Positions 43,123 through 53,204 of a DNA stretch of 57,490 bases are shown piece by piece (position 1 is the first letter of the stretch; every line of letters begins with the position of its first letter). Source of the stretch: Bacteroidia bacterium (lineage in GTDB: Bacteria > Bacteroidota > Bacteroidia > Flavobacteriales > Flavobacteriaceae); assembly GCA_030430385.1 (NCBI GenBank), contig JAUIFO010000015.1, forward strand, positions 1 to 57,490, read 5' to 3'. The notes under the pieces were generated by a model. It worked only from the letters and a program-made list of their open reading frames with translations. It ran no database searches and was not told where the DNA came from. The translations under genes and the position numbers were made by a program.

Positions 43123-44253
43123 ATGACGTTCGAACTTAAAGGTAATGATCTGCAAAGTAAAGCCAGAGCTGGAGTAATTACTACAGATCATGGTCAAATT
43201 GAAACTCCAATTTTTATGCCTGTTGGCACTGTAGCTTCTGTGAAGGGAGTACACCAGCGTGAGCTTAAAAATGATATTAATCCTGATATCATTTTAGGAA
43301 ACACTTACCACTTGTATTTAAGACCTCAGACTCCAATTCTTGAACAAGCTGGAGGGTTACACAAGTTTATGAATTGGGATCGAAACATCTTGACAGATTC
43401 TGGTGGTTACCAAGTGTATTCGCTTTCAGCTAACAGAAAGATCAAAGAAGAAGGTGTGAAATTCAAATCGCATATCGATGGAAGCTATCATACATTTACA
43501 CCTGAAAATGTGATGGAAATTCAACGAAGTATTGGCGCAGATATCATTATGGCGTTTGACGAATGTACTCCATATCCTTGCGATTATAATTATGCAAAAC
43601 GTTCTATGCATATGACGCATAGATGGCTTGAACGATGTTTGACACATCTTAAAAAAGTGCCTTTTAAGTATGATTATGAGCAGACCTTTTTTCCGATAGT
43701 ACAAGGAAGTACCTACAAGGATTTGAGAAAACAATCTGCAGAATATATTGCTAATGTTGGTGCTCAAGGAAATGCCATTGGTGGTTTGTCTGTTGGTGAG
43801 CCTGCTGAAGAGATGTACGAAATGACTGAGATTGTTTGCGATATATTACCTTCTGATAAACCTAGATATTTGATGGGAGTTGGAACACCAATCAATATTC
43901 TAGAGAACATTGCACTTGGTGTTGATATGTTTGATTGTGTGATGCCAACACGAAATGCTAGAAATGGAATGTTATTTACAGCGCATGGTACGATCAATAT
44001 CAAAAATTTAAAATGGGCTGATGATTTTTCCCCTATCGATGAGATGGGCATTACTTTTGTTGATACCGAATACAGTAAAGCCTATTTACGTCATTTGTTT
44101 ACAGTTAATGAATTACTCGGAAAGCAAATTGCTACCATTCATAATCTCGGATTCTATTTATGGTTGGTGAGAGAAGCTAGACAACATATATTGCAAGGCG
44201 ATTTTAAAGCATGGAAAGATAAAATGGTTAAACAAATGGATAAGCGACTCTAA
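43123..44253 (+). CDS. tgt: tRNA-guanine transglycosylase
   Basis: 376 residues, the usual length. It exchanges guanine 34 of tRNAs for preQ1 in queuosine synthesis. Catalytic regions DSGGYQVYSL and MPTRNARNG are intact. The zinc site is unusual: where the Escherichia coli enzyme has the CxCxxC Cys cluster, this protein reads EMGITFVDTEYSKAYLRHLF without any Cys, although the later His of TIHNL is kept. Structural zinc therefore appears to be lost. Its stop overlaps the next start (TAATG). Confidence 0.95.
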   Translation: MTFELKGNDLQSKARAGVITTDHGQIETPIFMPVGTVASVKGVHQRELKNDINPDIILGNTYHLYLRPQTPILEQAGGLHKFMNWDRNILTDSGGYQVYSLSANRKIKEEGVKFKSHIDGSYHTFTPENVMEIQRSIGADIIMAFDECTPYPCDYNYAKRSMHMTHRWLERCLTHLKKVPFKYDYEQTFFPIVQGSTYKDLRKQSAEYIANVGAQGNAIGGLSVGEPAEEMYEMTEIVCDILPSDKPRYLMGVGTPINILENIALGVDMFDCVMPTRNARNGMLFTAHGTINIKNLKWADDFSPIDEMGITFVDTEYSKAYLRHLFTVNELLGKQIATIHNLGFYLWLVREARQHILQGDFKAWKDKMVKQMDKRL

Positions 44254-45326
44254 TGTTAAAGATTTTAGATTGGTACATATTAAAACGCTACTTGTTTACA
44301 TTTTTGATGATGTTATTACTGTTCATTCCTATTGGAATAACAGTTAACCTAGCTGAAAAAATTGGAAAGATCCTAGAAAAGGAAGTTCCTTTTCCTGCAG
44401 TGGCTCAGTATTACCTCGATTTTACCATCTACTTTGCCAACCTTCTATTTCCTATATTTTTATTTCTTTCTGTGATTTGGTTTACTTCTAAGCTAGCTAA
44501 TAACACCGAAATAGTTGCGTTTTTAAGTTCTGGAGTATCGTTTACAAGATTCTTAAGACCTTACCTTATTGGCGCTACCATTGTTGCTGCTTTTGCGTTA
44601 CTTCTCGGATTATACCTTGCTCCAAAAGCAAGTAAAGGCTTTAATGATTTTAAATATAAATATTTGAAAAGCAGTAAAGATATTGTTGAAACGTCTAATA
44701 TTTACCGACAAATCAATGATAACGATTTTATCTACGTGAGTAGTTTCGATCCTAAGTCAAAACTTGGAAATAATTTTACTCTTGAACATTTTGAAGGCAA
44801 CAAACTTGAATATAAAATCTCTGCAAATTCAATTCGCTTTGTAGATACAACTTACCGTTTAATTAATTACACCAAACGAAAAATTGGAGCTCATGGTGAT
44901 ATTATAGAAACAGGCAGACGAATGGATACCTTATTTGCCTTTGATGTTGAAGATTTAACACCAGTTCAATACATTGCTGAAACTTTACAGTATGGAGAAC
45001 TTAGCAGATTTATTGAGAAAGAAAAACAAAGAGGCTCATCAAATATTGGTCGTTATGAAGTGGTGAAATATAAAAAATGGAGTTTGCCAGTATCTATTTA
45101 TATTCTAACTATAATTGCTGTAGCGGTGTCGTCTATTAAACGTCGTGGTGGAATGGGAATTAATTTGGCTTTCGGCATTACCATTGCAATGGTGTACGTC
45201 TTTTTTGATAAAGTATTTGGTGTAATGGCTGAACAATCTGATTTCTCACCAGTAGTAGCCGTTTGGTTTCCTAATTTGGTTTTTGGTATCTTAGCTGGAT
45301 ATCTCCTTTACAATGCCAAACGCTAA
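44253..45326 (+). CDS. LptF/LptG family lipopolysaccharide export permease
   Basis: 357 residues. Membrane helices cluster at both ends (about 10-35, 55-75, 95-115 and again 270-290, 300-320, 330-350) around a periplasmic middle domain, the YjgP/YjgQ layout. It forms the inner-membrane part of the Lpt ABC transporter that moves LPS to the outer membrane. The start shares a base with the tgt stop and its end overlaps the next gene by 14 bp. Confidence 0.92.
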   Translation: MLKILDWYILKRYLFTFLMMLLLFIPIGITVNLAEKIGKILEKEVPFPAVAQYYLDFTIYFANLLFPIFLFLSVIWFTSKLANNTEIVAFLSSGVSFTRFLRPYLIGATIVAAFALLLGLYLAPKASKGFNDFKYKYLKSSKDIVETSNIYRQINDNDFIYVSSFDPKSKLGNNFTLEHFEGNKLEYKISANSIRFVDTTYRLINYTKRKIGAHGDIIETGRRMDTLFAFDVEDLTPVQYIAETLQYGELSRFIEKEKQRGSSNIGRYEVVKYKKWSLPVSIYILTIIAVAVSSIKRRGGMGINLAFGITIAMVYVFFDKVFGVMAEQSDFSPVVAVWFPNLVFGILAGYLLYNAKR

Positions 45327-46218
45327 AGTTAAAGATTATCTTCATTTACATGTATTAGTGGTTATTGCTGGATTTACAGCAATTCTAGGTAAATTAATTT
45401 CTATTGGAGCTATTGCTTTAGTCTGGTATCGTATGTTAATTGCTGGGATCCTAATGTTTCTCTATATTAAGATCATCAGACTTGAAATTACTGTGGATCT
45501 TAAGACTAAACTTAAGTTTTTTGGTGCAGGGATTATTATAGCGTTGCATTGGATTACATTTTTTGAATCTATTAATCAATCTAATGTTTCAATTGCGCTT
45601 GCTATGTTTTCAACGGGTGCTTTTTTTGCCTCATTTATTGAACCCTTAATTTATAAACGACGTATTATTTGGTATGAAATTGTATTTGGTATCATCGTCA
45701 TTATAGGCGTATTTTTAATTACACAAAGCGAAATTAAATATCTCAATGGCATCTTGCTAGGGATTTTTTCGGCATTGTTTTCTACAATTTTTGCAGTAAT
45801 TAATGGTCGATTTATTGAAACACACAAAGCGACTGTCATTTCGTTTTATGAGTTTATAAGTGGTGTTGCTTTTTTAACGTTCTTTTTGTTGGTGTTTCAA
45901 GGTGGTTTTGATGCCTCTTTTTTTGTGTTGTCTACTAACGATTGGATCTACATTTTTATTTTGGCTTCAGTTTGTACAGCTTATGCATTTATTGGAGCTG
46001 TAGATGTTATGCGTACGATAAGTCCGTATACTGTTATACTAACCTATAACCTTGAACCTGTTTACGGTATTGCTATCGCTTTATTGTTATTTCCTGAAAC
46101 AGAGATCATGAGTTCTCAGTTTTATTATGGTGCCATTTTAATTTTATCTACGGTGTTGCTAGATACCCTTTTGAAGAATTACAAACGAAAATCTAAGGCT
46201 ACAATTAGCGAATCTTAA
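45313..46218 (+). CDS. EamA family (DMT) transporter
   Basis: 301 residues, ten hydrophobic helices in two EamA halves, each starting with the small-residue and Trp pattern (LVWYRMLIAGILMF; then GILLGIFSALFSTIFAVING). Drug/metabolite transporters move small molecules across the inner membrane; the substrate is unknown. It overlaps the LptF/G gene by 14 bp, so the two are coupled. Confidence 0.88.
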   Translation: MPNAKVKDYLHLHVLVVIAGFTAILGKLISIGAIALVWYRMLIAGILMFLYIKIIRLEITVDLKTKLKFFGAGIIIALHWITFFESINQSNVSIALAMFSTGAFFASFIEPLIYKRRIIWYEIVFGIIVIIGVFLITQSEIKYLNGILLGIFSALFSTIFAVINGRFIETHKATVISFYEFISGVAFLTFFLLVFQGGFDASFFVLSTNDWIYIFILASVCTAYAFIGAVDVMRTISPYTVILTYNLEPVYGIAIALLLFPETEIMSSQFYYGAILILSTVLLDTLLKNYKRKSKATISES

Positions 46219-46310
46219 CGTTGACATCTATTGAATTAACCGATAATGCTTAAATTTGTTAAACCTCAAAATTGAACTTGCCATTCTAATGCATACAAAC
46301 TAAAAAATAT

Positions 46311-46318
46311 GTAGTTTT
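46311..46318 (+). promoter_or_regulatory. -7 box TAGTTTTG of accA
   Basis: Exact TAnnTTTG, 30 bp before the start. Confidence 0.4.
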
Positions 46319-46348
46319 GTACGCTAACTAAAACTAACAATTGTTTAT

Positions 46349-47302
46349 ATGGAATACTTAGATTTTGAACTTCCAATAAAAGAATTGCAAGAGCAATTAG
46401 AAAAATGTCAAATCATTGGAGAAGAAAGTGATGTTGATGTTACTGAAACTTGCAAGAAGATTGAAAAAAAATTAGTTGAAACTAAAAAAGATATCTACAA
46501 AAACTTAACAGCTTGGCAACGTGTTCAGTTGTCTCGCCACCCTAATAGACCTTATACCTTAGATCATATTAACGCTTTGTGTGGTGATTCGTTTTTAGAA
46601 TTACATGGCGACAGGAATGTTAAAGACGACAAGGCCATGATAGGTGGTTTAGGTAAAATAGGTGACCAAACTTATATGTTCATTGGGCAACAAAAAGGAT
46701 ACAACACCAAAACACGCCAATATAGAAATTTTGGAATGTCAAACCCTGAAGGCTATCGTAAAGCATTACGTTTAATGAAGTCTGCCGAAAAGTTTGGAAT
46801 TCCTGTAGTGACTTTAATTGATACTCCAGGTGCTTATCCAGGTTTAGAAGCTGAGGAACGCGGACAAGGGGAAGCGATTGCTAGAAATATTTTAGAAATG
46901 GCTAGGCTAGAAGTCCCAATTATTTCTATTGTCATTGGAGAAGGAGCTTCTGGTGGAGCTTTAGGAATTGGCGTTGGTAATCGTGTACTTATGTTAGAAA
47001 ATGCATGGTATTCGGTAATATCTCCTGAAAACTGTTCGTCAATCTTATGGCGTAGTTGGGATCAAAAAGAACAAGCTGCTGAAGCATTAAAGCTTACTGC
47101 AAGTGATGCAAAGAAATTAAAGGTCGTCGATAGCATCATTAAAGAACCTCTTGGTGGTGCACATGCTGATCGAGAAAAAACATTTTTAGCGGTTAGAGAT
47201 GCTATTGAAAAAACATACGATGAACTTAAAAACTTATCACCAAAAGATTTGGTAAAAGAACGCATGGAAAAATACTTAGCCATGGGAGTTTTTAAAGGAT
47301 AA
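46349..47302 (+). CDS. accA: Acetyl-CoA carboxylase carboxyltransferase subunit alpha
   Basis: 317 residues. The carboxyltransferase core shows [28 protein letters not shown] and [15 protein letters not shown], and the N-terminal helical region carries the AccA start. With AccD it transfers carboxyl from biotin to acetyl-CoA, the first step of fatty acid synthesis. Single gene, with its own terminator. Confidence 0.97.
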   Translation: MEYLDFELPIKELQEQLEKCQIIGEESDVDVTETCKKIEKKLVETKKDIYKNLTAWQRVQLSRHPNRPYTLDHINALCGDSFLELHGDRNVKDDKAMIGGLGKIGDQTYMFIGQQKGYNTKTRQYRNFGMSNPEGYRKALRLMKSAEKFGIPVVTLIDTPGAYPGLEAEERGQGEAIARNILEMARLEVPIISIVIGEGASGGALGIGVGNRVLMLENAWYSVISPENCSSILWRSWDQKEQAAEALKLTASDAKKLKVVDSIIKEPLGGAHADREKTFLAVRDAIEKTYDELKNLSPKDLVKERMEKYLAMGVFKG

Positions 47303-47320
47303 ACCTTAGTATATAAAGGA

Positions 47321-47357
47321 TTAAAAAAACTGAAACTTTTAGTTTCGGTTTTTTTTG
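47321..47357 (+). terminator. Rho-independent terminator of accA
   Basis: CTGAAAC-TTTTA-GTTTCGG stem between an A run and eight Ts. Confidence 0.85.
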
Positions 47358-47469
47358 TCGCTATTAACAATATTTTTAAGTTATTAACAGTTAAAATGTT
47401 AACGAAGTGTTGAGATTGTAAACGTGATTAAACTATCATTTTGTTTACAATTTAGTTACATTCGCAGTT

Positions 47470-49008
47470 ATGAAGCAGCCCAACCAAATAAAAGGATATA
47501 AAGTCGATAAAAGCACGATCATTAGCTTAGAGAAAGGAAAAATACCTCCTCAAGCCATTGATTTAGAAGAAGTTGTGCTTGGAGCAATGATGATTGATAA
47601 AAAAGGTGTCGATGAGGTTATCGATATCTTAAGCGCTGATGCATTCTACAAAGAAGCACATAAACACATCTTTGAAGCTATTTTCAAATTATTTGAAAAT
47701 AGTGAGCCTGTCGACTTATTAACCGTTTCTAGTCAGTTGAAGAAAGATTCAAAATTAGATTTGGTTGGAGGCGATTTTTATCTTATTTCTTTAACCCAAC
47801 GCGTATCTTCTTCGGCACATATTGAGTTCCATGCACGTATTATTCTTCAGAAGTATATTCAACGTAGTTTAATTAAGATTTCTAATGAAATTATTGAAGA
47901 AGCTTACGACGAAACTAAAGACGTTTTTGACCTTTTAGATAATGCGGAAGCTAAATTGTATGAGGTGACTCAAGGTAATGTTAAAAAGTCAACTGAAACA
48001 GCCCAAAGTTTGGTAATTCAAGCCAAAAAGAAAATTGAAGAAATTTCAAATAAAGAAGGTCTGAGTGGAATTCCTACAGGTTTTGATAAAGTTGATAAGC
48101 TAACTTCAGGATGGCAGCCAAGTGATTTGATAATTATTGCAGCGCGTCCAGGTATGGGTAAAACGGCATTGACCTTAACTATGGCAAGAAATATTGCTGT
48201 AGATTTTAATCAGGCTGTTGCTTTCTTTTCGCTGGAAATGTCTTCCGTACAGTTGATCACTCGTTTAATTTCTTCTGAAACTGGATTGTCTTCAGAAAAA
48301 TTAAGAACAGGTAAACTAGAAAAGCACGAATGGGAACAGCTAAATGTAAAGGTGAAGACCTTAGAGAATGCACCTTTATTTATTGACGATACACCTTCTT
48401 TATCTATTTTCGATTTGAGAGCTAAGGCAAGACGTTTAAAATCTCAGTATGACATAAAAGTTATTATGATTGATTACTTGCAGTTAATGACTGCAGGTGG
48501 AAGTCAAAAAGGTGGTAATCGTGAGCAAGAAATTTCAACCATTTCTAGAAACCTTAAAGCCTTAGCTAAAGAATTAAATGTGCCAGTAATCGCCTTATCT
48601 CAGCTATCTCGTGCTGTTGAAACTCGTGGTGGAAGTAAGCGTCCATTGCTTTCAGATTTACGTGAATCTGGAGCTATTGAGCAGGATGCCGATATTGTGA
48701 GCTTTATATACCGACCTGAATATTATAAGATTGACGAATGGGATGATGAAGAGCATTCACCAACCGAAGGTCAAGGAGAATTTATTGTCGCAAAACACAG
48801 AAATGGTGGTTTAGATAATATCAGACTGAAATTTATCGGTCATCTTGGTAAGTTTGATAATCTTGACGATTTTGATACACCTTTTGGAGAGTTTCATTCA
48901 AAAATGAATGCAGCCGCTAATGATGACACCTTCAAACCTGATAATTTCCCATCTGCTTCTGATGCTTTTGATGCACCAGAAGAGGATGATAATGATGTGC
49001 CATTTTAA
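47470..49008 (+). CDS. dnaB: Replicative DNA helicase DnaB
   Basis: 512 residues. N-terminal helical domain (20-125, DLEEVVLGAMMID), linker, and RecA-like C-terminal domain with Walker A ARPGMGKTAL, Walker B VIMIDYLQLM and the arginine finger region. No intein. It unwinds DNA at the replication fork as a hexamer. The acidic tail ending EEDDNDVPF is common in this family. Confidence 0.97.
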   Translation: MKQPNQIKGYKVDKSTIISLEKGKIPPQAIDLEEVVLGAMMIDKKGVDEVIDILSADAFYKEAHKHIFEAIFKLFENSEPVDLLTVSSQLKKDSKLDLVGGDFYLISLTQRVSSSAHIEFHARIILQKYIQRSLIKISNEIIEEAYDETKDVFDLLDNAEAKLYEVTQGNVKKSTETAQSLVIQAKKKIEEISNKEGLSGIPTGFDKVDKLTSGWQPSDLIIIAARPGMGKTALTLTMARNIAVDFNQAVAFFSLEMSSVQLITRLISSETGLSSEKLRTGKLEKHEWEQLNVKVKTLENAPLFIDDTPSLSIFDLRAKARRLKSQYDIKVIMIDYLQLMTAGGSQKGGNREQEISTISRNLKALAKELNVPVIALSQLSRAVETRGGSKRPLLSDLRESGAIEQDADIVSFIYRPEYYKIDEWDDEEHSPTEGQGEFIVAKHRNGGLDNIRLKFIGHLGKFDNLDDFDTPFGEFHSKMNAAANDDTFKPDNFPSASDAFDAPEEDDNDVPF

Positions 49009-49041
49009 GAATTTTTAGGTGTTTTCAATGAGATAATACCT

Positions 49042-49049
49042 TAAATTTG
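49042..49049 (+). promoter_or_regulatory. -7 box TAAATTTG
   Basis: Exact TAnnTTTG, 25 bp before the start at 49075. Confidence 0.4.
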
Positions 49050-49074
49050 CAATTCCTTTTGAAATAAACGCCTC

Positions 49075-50118
49075 ATGTTAGAAGAAAGACGAACAACGAA
49101 TATTTTACTCCTATTTATTGTTATTCCTTTAGTATTTTATTTACTGAAGCTACTGTCGTTTATTTTTATTCCGTTAATATCTTCTATGTTTATCGCATTG
49201 TTGTTTTTACCATTGATGCGATGGTTAAGAAAACGAAATGTACCTAGACTGGTTAGTATTTTAATTGTTATTACATTGATTGGAATAGGTGTGTTTGTCG
49301 CTGTGGAATTAGTACAACTGTCTAGCCGACAAATCTTATCGAATAACACTGGTTTTTTTGGTAAGGCTGAAGTAAAGATCAATCATTTAATGTTGTATTT
49401 ACAAGAAAAGTTTGGTGTAGTTTACAATACGGAAGGCAATATTATTGGTCAGTTTTTTCAGAAGGAGAATATTGGTTCAACCTTTGATTTCATAAGAAAG
49501 TTTGCCACCAATATCTTGATGATTGTATTCTTTACCATTTTGTGGTTGTCAGAATCGATCAACATGCATAAAGTGATGAATAATACCATTTTAAAACAAA
49601 AGCATACATCTATAAAGGCATTTATGAAGATCGAAAAAGATTTGATAACCTTCATAAAAGTGAAGTTTTTAGTGAGTTTACTTACTGGTGTTTTTACAGG
49701 TTTAGCTTGCGTATTTTTTGATGTGAGCTTTCCTATATTTTGGGGATTGTTTGCTTTCTTGATCAATTTTGTTCAAATGGTAGGATCTTTTATTTCTGTA
49801 ATCTTACTTTCAATATTTGCTTTTGTTGAACTGGAGCCTACAAGCACATTGTTCTTTTTTATCTTATCAATTTCTGGAGTTCAAGTACTGTTTGGTGCAA
49901 TTCTAGAACCAATATTTATGGGAAAATCTTTTTCAATAAACGTCATTACTGTATTGATTATGTTGATGCTTTGGGGATTTATTTGGGGAATTCCTGGTTT
50001 AATTATGGCGATTCCAATTACTGTTTTCATCAAGATTATTCTAGAACAATTTAAAGGCACAAAAGTAATTGCCTCCTTGCTTTCTGGTCCTGAACGAAGT
50101 ATCAAACCCTTAAAATAA
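49075..50118 (+). CDS. AI-2E family transporter
   Basis: 347 residues with about eight helices and the family's conserved C-terminal block (FLINFVQMVGSFISVILL; GKSFSINVITVLIMLMLWGFIWGIPGLIMAIPI). Members export autoinducer-2, act as Na+/H+ antiporters, or have unknown substrates. The actual substrate is not predictable. Confidence 0.9.
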   Translation: MLEERRTTNILLLFIVIPLVFYLLKLLSFIFIPLISSMFIALLFLPLMRWLRKRNVPRLVSILIVITLIGIGVFVAVELVQLSSRQILSNNTGFFGKAEVKINHLMLYLQEKFGVVYNTEGNIIGQFFQKENIGSTFDFIRKFATNILMIVFFTILWLSESINMHKVMNNTILKQKHTSIKAFMKIEKDLITFIKVKFLVSLLTGVFTGLACVFFDVSFPIFWGLFAFLINFVQMVGSFISVILLSIFAFVELEPTSTLFFFILSISGVQVLFGAILEPIFMGKSFSINVITVLIMLMLWGFIWGIPGLIMAIPITVFIKIILEQFKGTKVIASLLSGPERSIKPLK

Positions 50119-50190
50119 GGCTTAAGCATTTCTTAAACCTGAAATCTCTCGTCTATTTTAGTATCTTTCAGAATCATTTAATATTACATT

Positions 50191-51114
50191 ATGGTTCATG
50201 GTACGCACAATGCTATTGAGGATGACAGAAATAAAGACATTCTAATTTATATCAATGACGCTTACTTCAAACGTGACGAAGCTAAAATCTCTGTTTTTGA
50301 TAGTGGTTATCTTGTAGGCGATGGAATTTGGGAAGCGTTGCGATTACACAATGGTGTTCTGGTTTTTATAGAAGATCATTTAGAGCGCTTGTGGACTGCT
50401 GCTGCGGCTGTTGGAATGAAATTTCCGTTTTCTAAGAAGGAATTAACTAGCATTATTTGGGATGTTCTGAACACGAACAAAATGACCGATCAAGTTCACG
50501 TAAGAGTTATGATAACACGTGGGATCAAAAAAACACCTTCACAAGATCCTCGATTAACAATTTCTGGACCTAATATTGTCATCATTCCTGAATATAAAAA
50601 AGCTTCAGAAGTGAGTAAAGCAAAAGGAATTTCATTATTTACAAGCACTGTTCGAAGAGGATCTCCAGATTACCTAGATCCAAGATTGAATTGCCATAGT
50701 AAACTTCACGAAGTACAAGCATTAATTCAAGCTATTGAAGCTGGAGCTGACGAGGCTTTGATGTTAGATGTCAACGGATTTGTATCGACCTGTAATGCAA
50801 CTAATTTTTTTATGGTTAAAAACCAAGAAGTTTGGACGTCTACAGGCCAATATTGTATGAATGGTATCACCAGAGGAAAAGTCATCGAGGCTTGTGAAAA
50901 ATATGGTATTGTTTGCCATCAGAAAAACTTTTCATTGTTTGACGTCTATGGAGCCGATGAAGCTTTTGTAACTGGAACTTTTGGAGGACTAACTCCTGTG
51001 AATTCAATAGATGGAAGATCAATAGGAGAACAACCTTATGGTCATATGACGCGACGTCTTTCAGACTTATACAATGACTTAATACATGATTATATCAAGT
51101 ATGCAAAACAATGA
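50191..51114 (+). CDS. Class IV aminotransferase (branched-chain or D-amino acid type)
   Basis: 307 residues. The class IV fold is clear: FDSGYLVGDGIWEALR near the start, catalytic Lys in NCHSKLHEVQALI, DEALMLDVNGFVSTCNATNFF, and the phosphate loop GTFGGLTPV. These PLP enzymes transaminate branched-chain or D-amino acids or act as lyases. It overlaps the sulfotransferase-like gene, so the two probably act on linked substrates. Confidence 0.9.
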   Translation: MVHGTHNAIEDDRNKDILIYINDAYFKRDEAKISVFDSGYLVGDGIWEALRLHNGVLVFIEDHLERLWTAAAAVGMKFPFSKKELTSIIWDVLNTNKMTDQVHVRVMITRGIKKTPSQDPRLTISGPNIVIIPEYKKASEVSKAKGISLFTSTVRRGSPDYLDPRLNCHSKLHEVQALIQAIEAGADEALMLDVNGFVSTCNATNFFMVKNQEVWTSTGQYCMNGITRGKVIEACEKYGIVCHQKNFSLFDVYGADEAFVTGTFGGLTPVNSIDGRSIGEQPYGHMTRRLSDLYNDLIHDYIKYAKQ

Positions 51115-51832
51115 TATCACTAGAATCTGCTTGTGGTCTGGTCCGCGAAATATTTCTACAGCATTAATGTATAGTTTCGCGCAGAGAGACGATACAAAAG
51201 TTTTTGATGAACCCTTGTATGCGTATTATCTTAATAATTCTGATGCAAAAATGTATCATCCTGGCACAGAGGCAATATTGCAGACGATGTCTACAGATGG
51301 TAATGAAGTGGTGACTATGATGCTCGATTCAAATGAAAAACCTGTCATGTTCTTTAAAAACATGACGCATCATTTATTGAATTTAGATAGAGCTTTCATG
51401 AAGTGTATGGTTAATGTGATTTTAACAAGAGATCCTATTGAAATGTTGCCTTCCTTTGCTAAAGTTATAGCGCATCCAACGCTTGCTGATGTTGGCTATA
51501 AATCTCATGTGGAATTGATTACGTATTTTCAGAAAAACGATATCAAGTACATTGTTTTAGATGGTAAGAATACTTTGCTTAATCCCGAAGCTGTTCTGAA
51601 ACAACTTTGTAGTCATGCAAATATTTCTTTTGATAAACGCATGCTAAGTTGGACACCACAGAAACGCATAGAGGATGGTGTTTGGGCTAAATATTGGTAT
51701 GCTAATGTTCATAAATCTTCAGGTTTTTCTAAATACCAACCTAAAACCGAAGCCTTTCCAGAATATCTTAAACCTTTGCTAAGGGAGTGTCAACCTTATT
51801 ACAATCAATTAGCTGCATTAGCCTTGTCATAG
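51101..51832 (+). CDS. Sulfotransferase-like P-loop protein
   Basis: 243 residues from ATG at 51101; ATG at 51086 is the alternative. The phosphosulfate loop LWSGPRNISTALMYSF and the second binding motif ILTRDPIEMLPSF are placed as in PAPS-dependent sulfotransferases. The substrate is unknown. The start lies inside the aminotransferase gene, so translation is coupled. Confidence 0.82.
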   Translation: MQNNDITRICLWSGPRNISTALMYSFAQRDDTKVFDEPLYAYYLNNSDAKMYHPGTEAILQTMSTDGNEVVTMMLDSNEKPVMFFKNMTHHLLNLDRAFMKCMVNVILTRDPIEMLPSFAKVIAHPTLADVGYKSHVELITYFQKNDIKYIVLDGKNTLLNPEAVLKQLCSHANISFDKRMLSWTPQKRIEDGVWAKYWYANVHKSSGFSKYQPKTEAFPEYLKPLLRECQPYYNQLAALALS

Positions 51833-51896
51833 ACCTAAAACCTAAAAGTATATTAAAGCATTTAGATTAGGAATAATTTTTGAGTATCTTTCGATT

Positions 51897-53156
51897 ATGA
51901 AGAAGATTTTAACCTTTATATGTTTTGTATTGCTAGCCTTTCAGAGCTACGCGTCATATATATTAATTCCTATGGATGCTGATGGTCAGCAGAATCATTT
52001 AAAAGCCTATGGTGTAACTTATTGGACTCTTGAGCGCCAAGTTAAAGTCAAGTGGCTGTTAAATTATCAAGGCGGTTCTTTTTTACTTCCAGATTCAGAA
52101 GATATTCGTAGAGAATGTACCATTAGAGGTGTAAGTTTTGAAGTGATTTCCAATTCAAAAGCTGAAGAAATTCTAGACCTTATAGCGAGTCCGTCACAAA
52201 ATATGGAAGCTGTCGTTTTAGAAAAAGCACCAAAAATTGCTGTGTATACACCTAAAGGATTACAACCTTGGGATGATGCCGTAACGATGGTGTTGACCTA
52301 TGCCGAAATTCCTTATGAAACTGTTTATGATGAAGAAGTATTGAATGATGGCTTATTGTTATTTGATTGGTTGCATTTACACCACGAAGATTTTACAGGC
52401 CAATACGGAAAATTCTACAGAGCTTACAGATCTGCATCTTGGTATATTCAGGAGAAAAAAGATGCTGAAGCGTTGGCTTTGAGTTTAGGCTATGATAAAG
52501 TATCTCAAGAGAAATTGGCTGTTGCTAAAAAGATTCGAGATTATGTGATAGGAGGAGGCTTTATGTTTGCGATGTGTAGTGCCACAGATAGTTTTGATAT
52601 CGCCTTATCTGCTGAAGGTGTCGATATATGTGAACCTATGTTTGATGGCGATGGAAGTGATCCTAGTTATCAAAGTAAGATTGATTACAATAGAACGTTC
52701 GCTTTTACTGATTTTCTCTTGGAAAGAAGTCCGAATGTATACGAGTTTTCTTCAATAGATATGACACAGAAGCGAAGAATTCCACCAACAACCGATTATT
52801 TTTCGTTGATGGATTTTTCAGCCAAATGGGATCCTATTCCAACGATGTTATGCCAAAACCACACAGCTTTGGTAAAAGGCTTTATGGGACAAACGACTTC
52901 ATTTACTAGAGATGAAATAAAGTCGAATGTTCTAATCATGGGAGAAAATAAAACCAATGGAGAAGCAAAGTATATCCATGGTATTAAAGGAAAAGGATTT
53001 TTCACCTTCTACGGCGGACATGATCCTGAAGATTATACACATAAAGTAGGTGATCCCAAAACTGAATTGGATTTACATCCAACATCTCCAGGATACCGAT
53101 TGATTTTAAATAATGTTTTATTCCCAGCTGCAAAAAAGAAGAAACAAAAAACTTAA
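51897..53156 (+). CDS. Exported protein of the family often labelled asparagine synthetase B
   Basis: 419 residues with a signal peptide (MKKILTFICFVLLAFQSYAS). Similar Bacteroidota proteins (start YILIPMDADGQQNHLKAYG) are often labelled asparagine synthetase B, but I see no ATP pyrophosphatase domain, and a secreted asparagine synthetase makes little sense. The region IAVYTPKGLQPWDD to GGGFMFAMCSATDSFD looks like a glutamine-amidotransferase or DJ-1 fold with a nucleophile-elbow Cys. The C-terminus KKKKQKT is strongly basic. Function unknown. Confidence 0.75.
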   Translation: MKKILTFICFVLLAFQSYASYILIPMDADGQQNHLKAYGVTYWTLERQVKVKWLLNYQGGSFLLPDSEDIRRECTIRGVSFEVISNSKAEEILDLIASPSQNMEAVVLEKAPKIAVYTPKGLQPWDDAVTMVLTYAEIPYETVYDEEVLNDGLLLFDWLHLHHEDFTGQYGKFYRAYRSASWYIQEKKDAEALALSLGYDKVSQEKLAVAKKIRDYVIGGGFMFAMCSATDSFDIALSAEGVDICEPMFDGDGSDPSYQSKIDYNRTFAFTDFLLERSPNVYEFSSIDMTQKRRIPPTTDYFSLMDFSAKWDPIPTMLCQNHTALVKGFMGQTTSFTRDEIKSNVLIMGENKTNGEAKYIHGIKGKGFFTFYGGHDPEDYTHKVGDPKTELDLHPTSPGYRLILNNVLFPAAKKKKQKT

Positions 53157-53204
53157 TTTAGAGCTAGATTTTTTTTGTATTTTGATGTTGAAAATCATTT
53201 TAAA

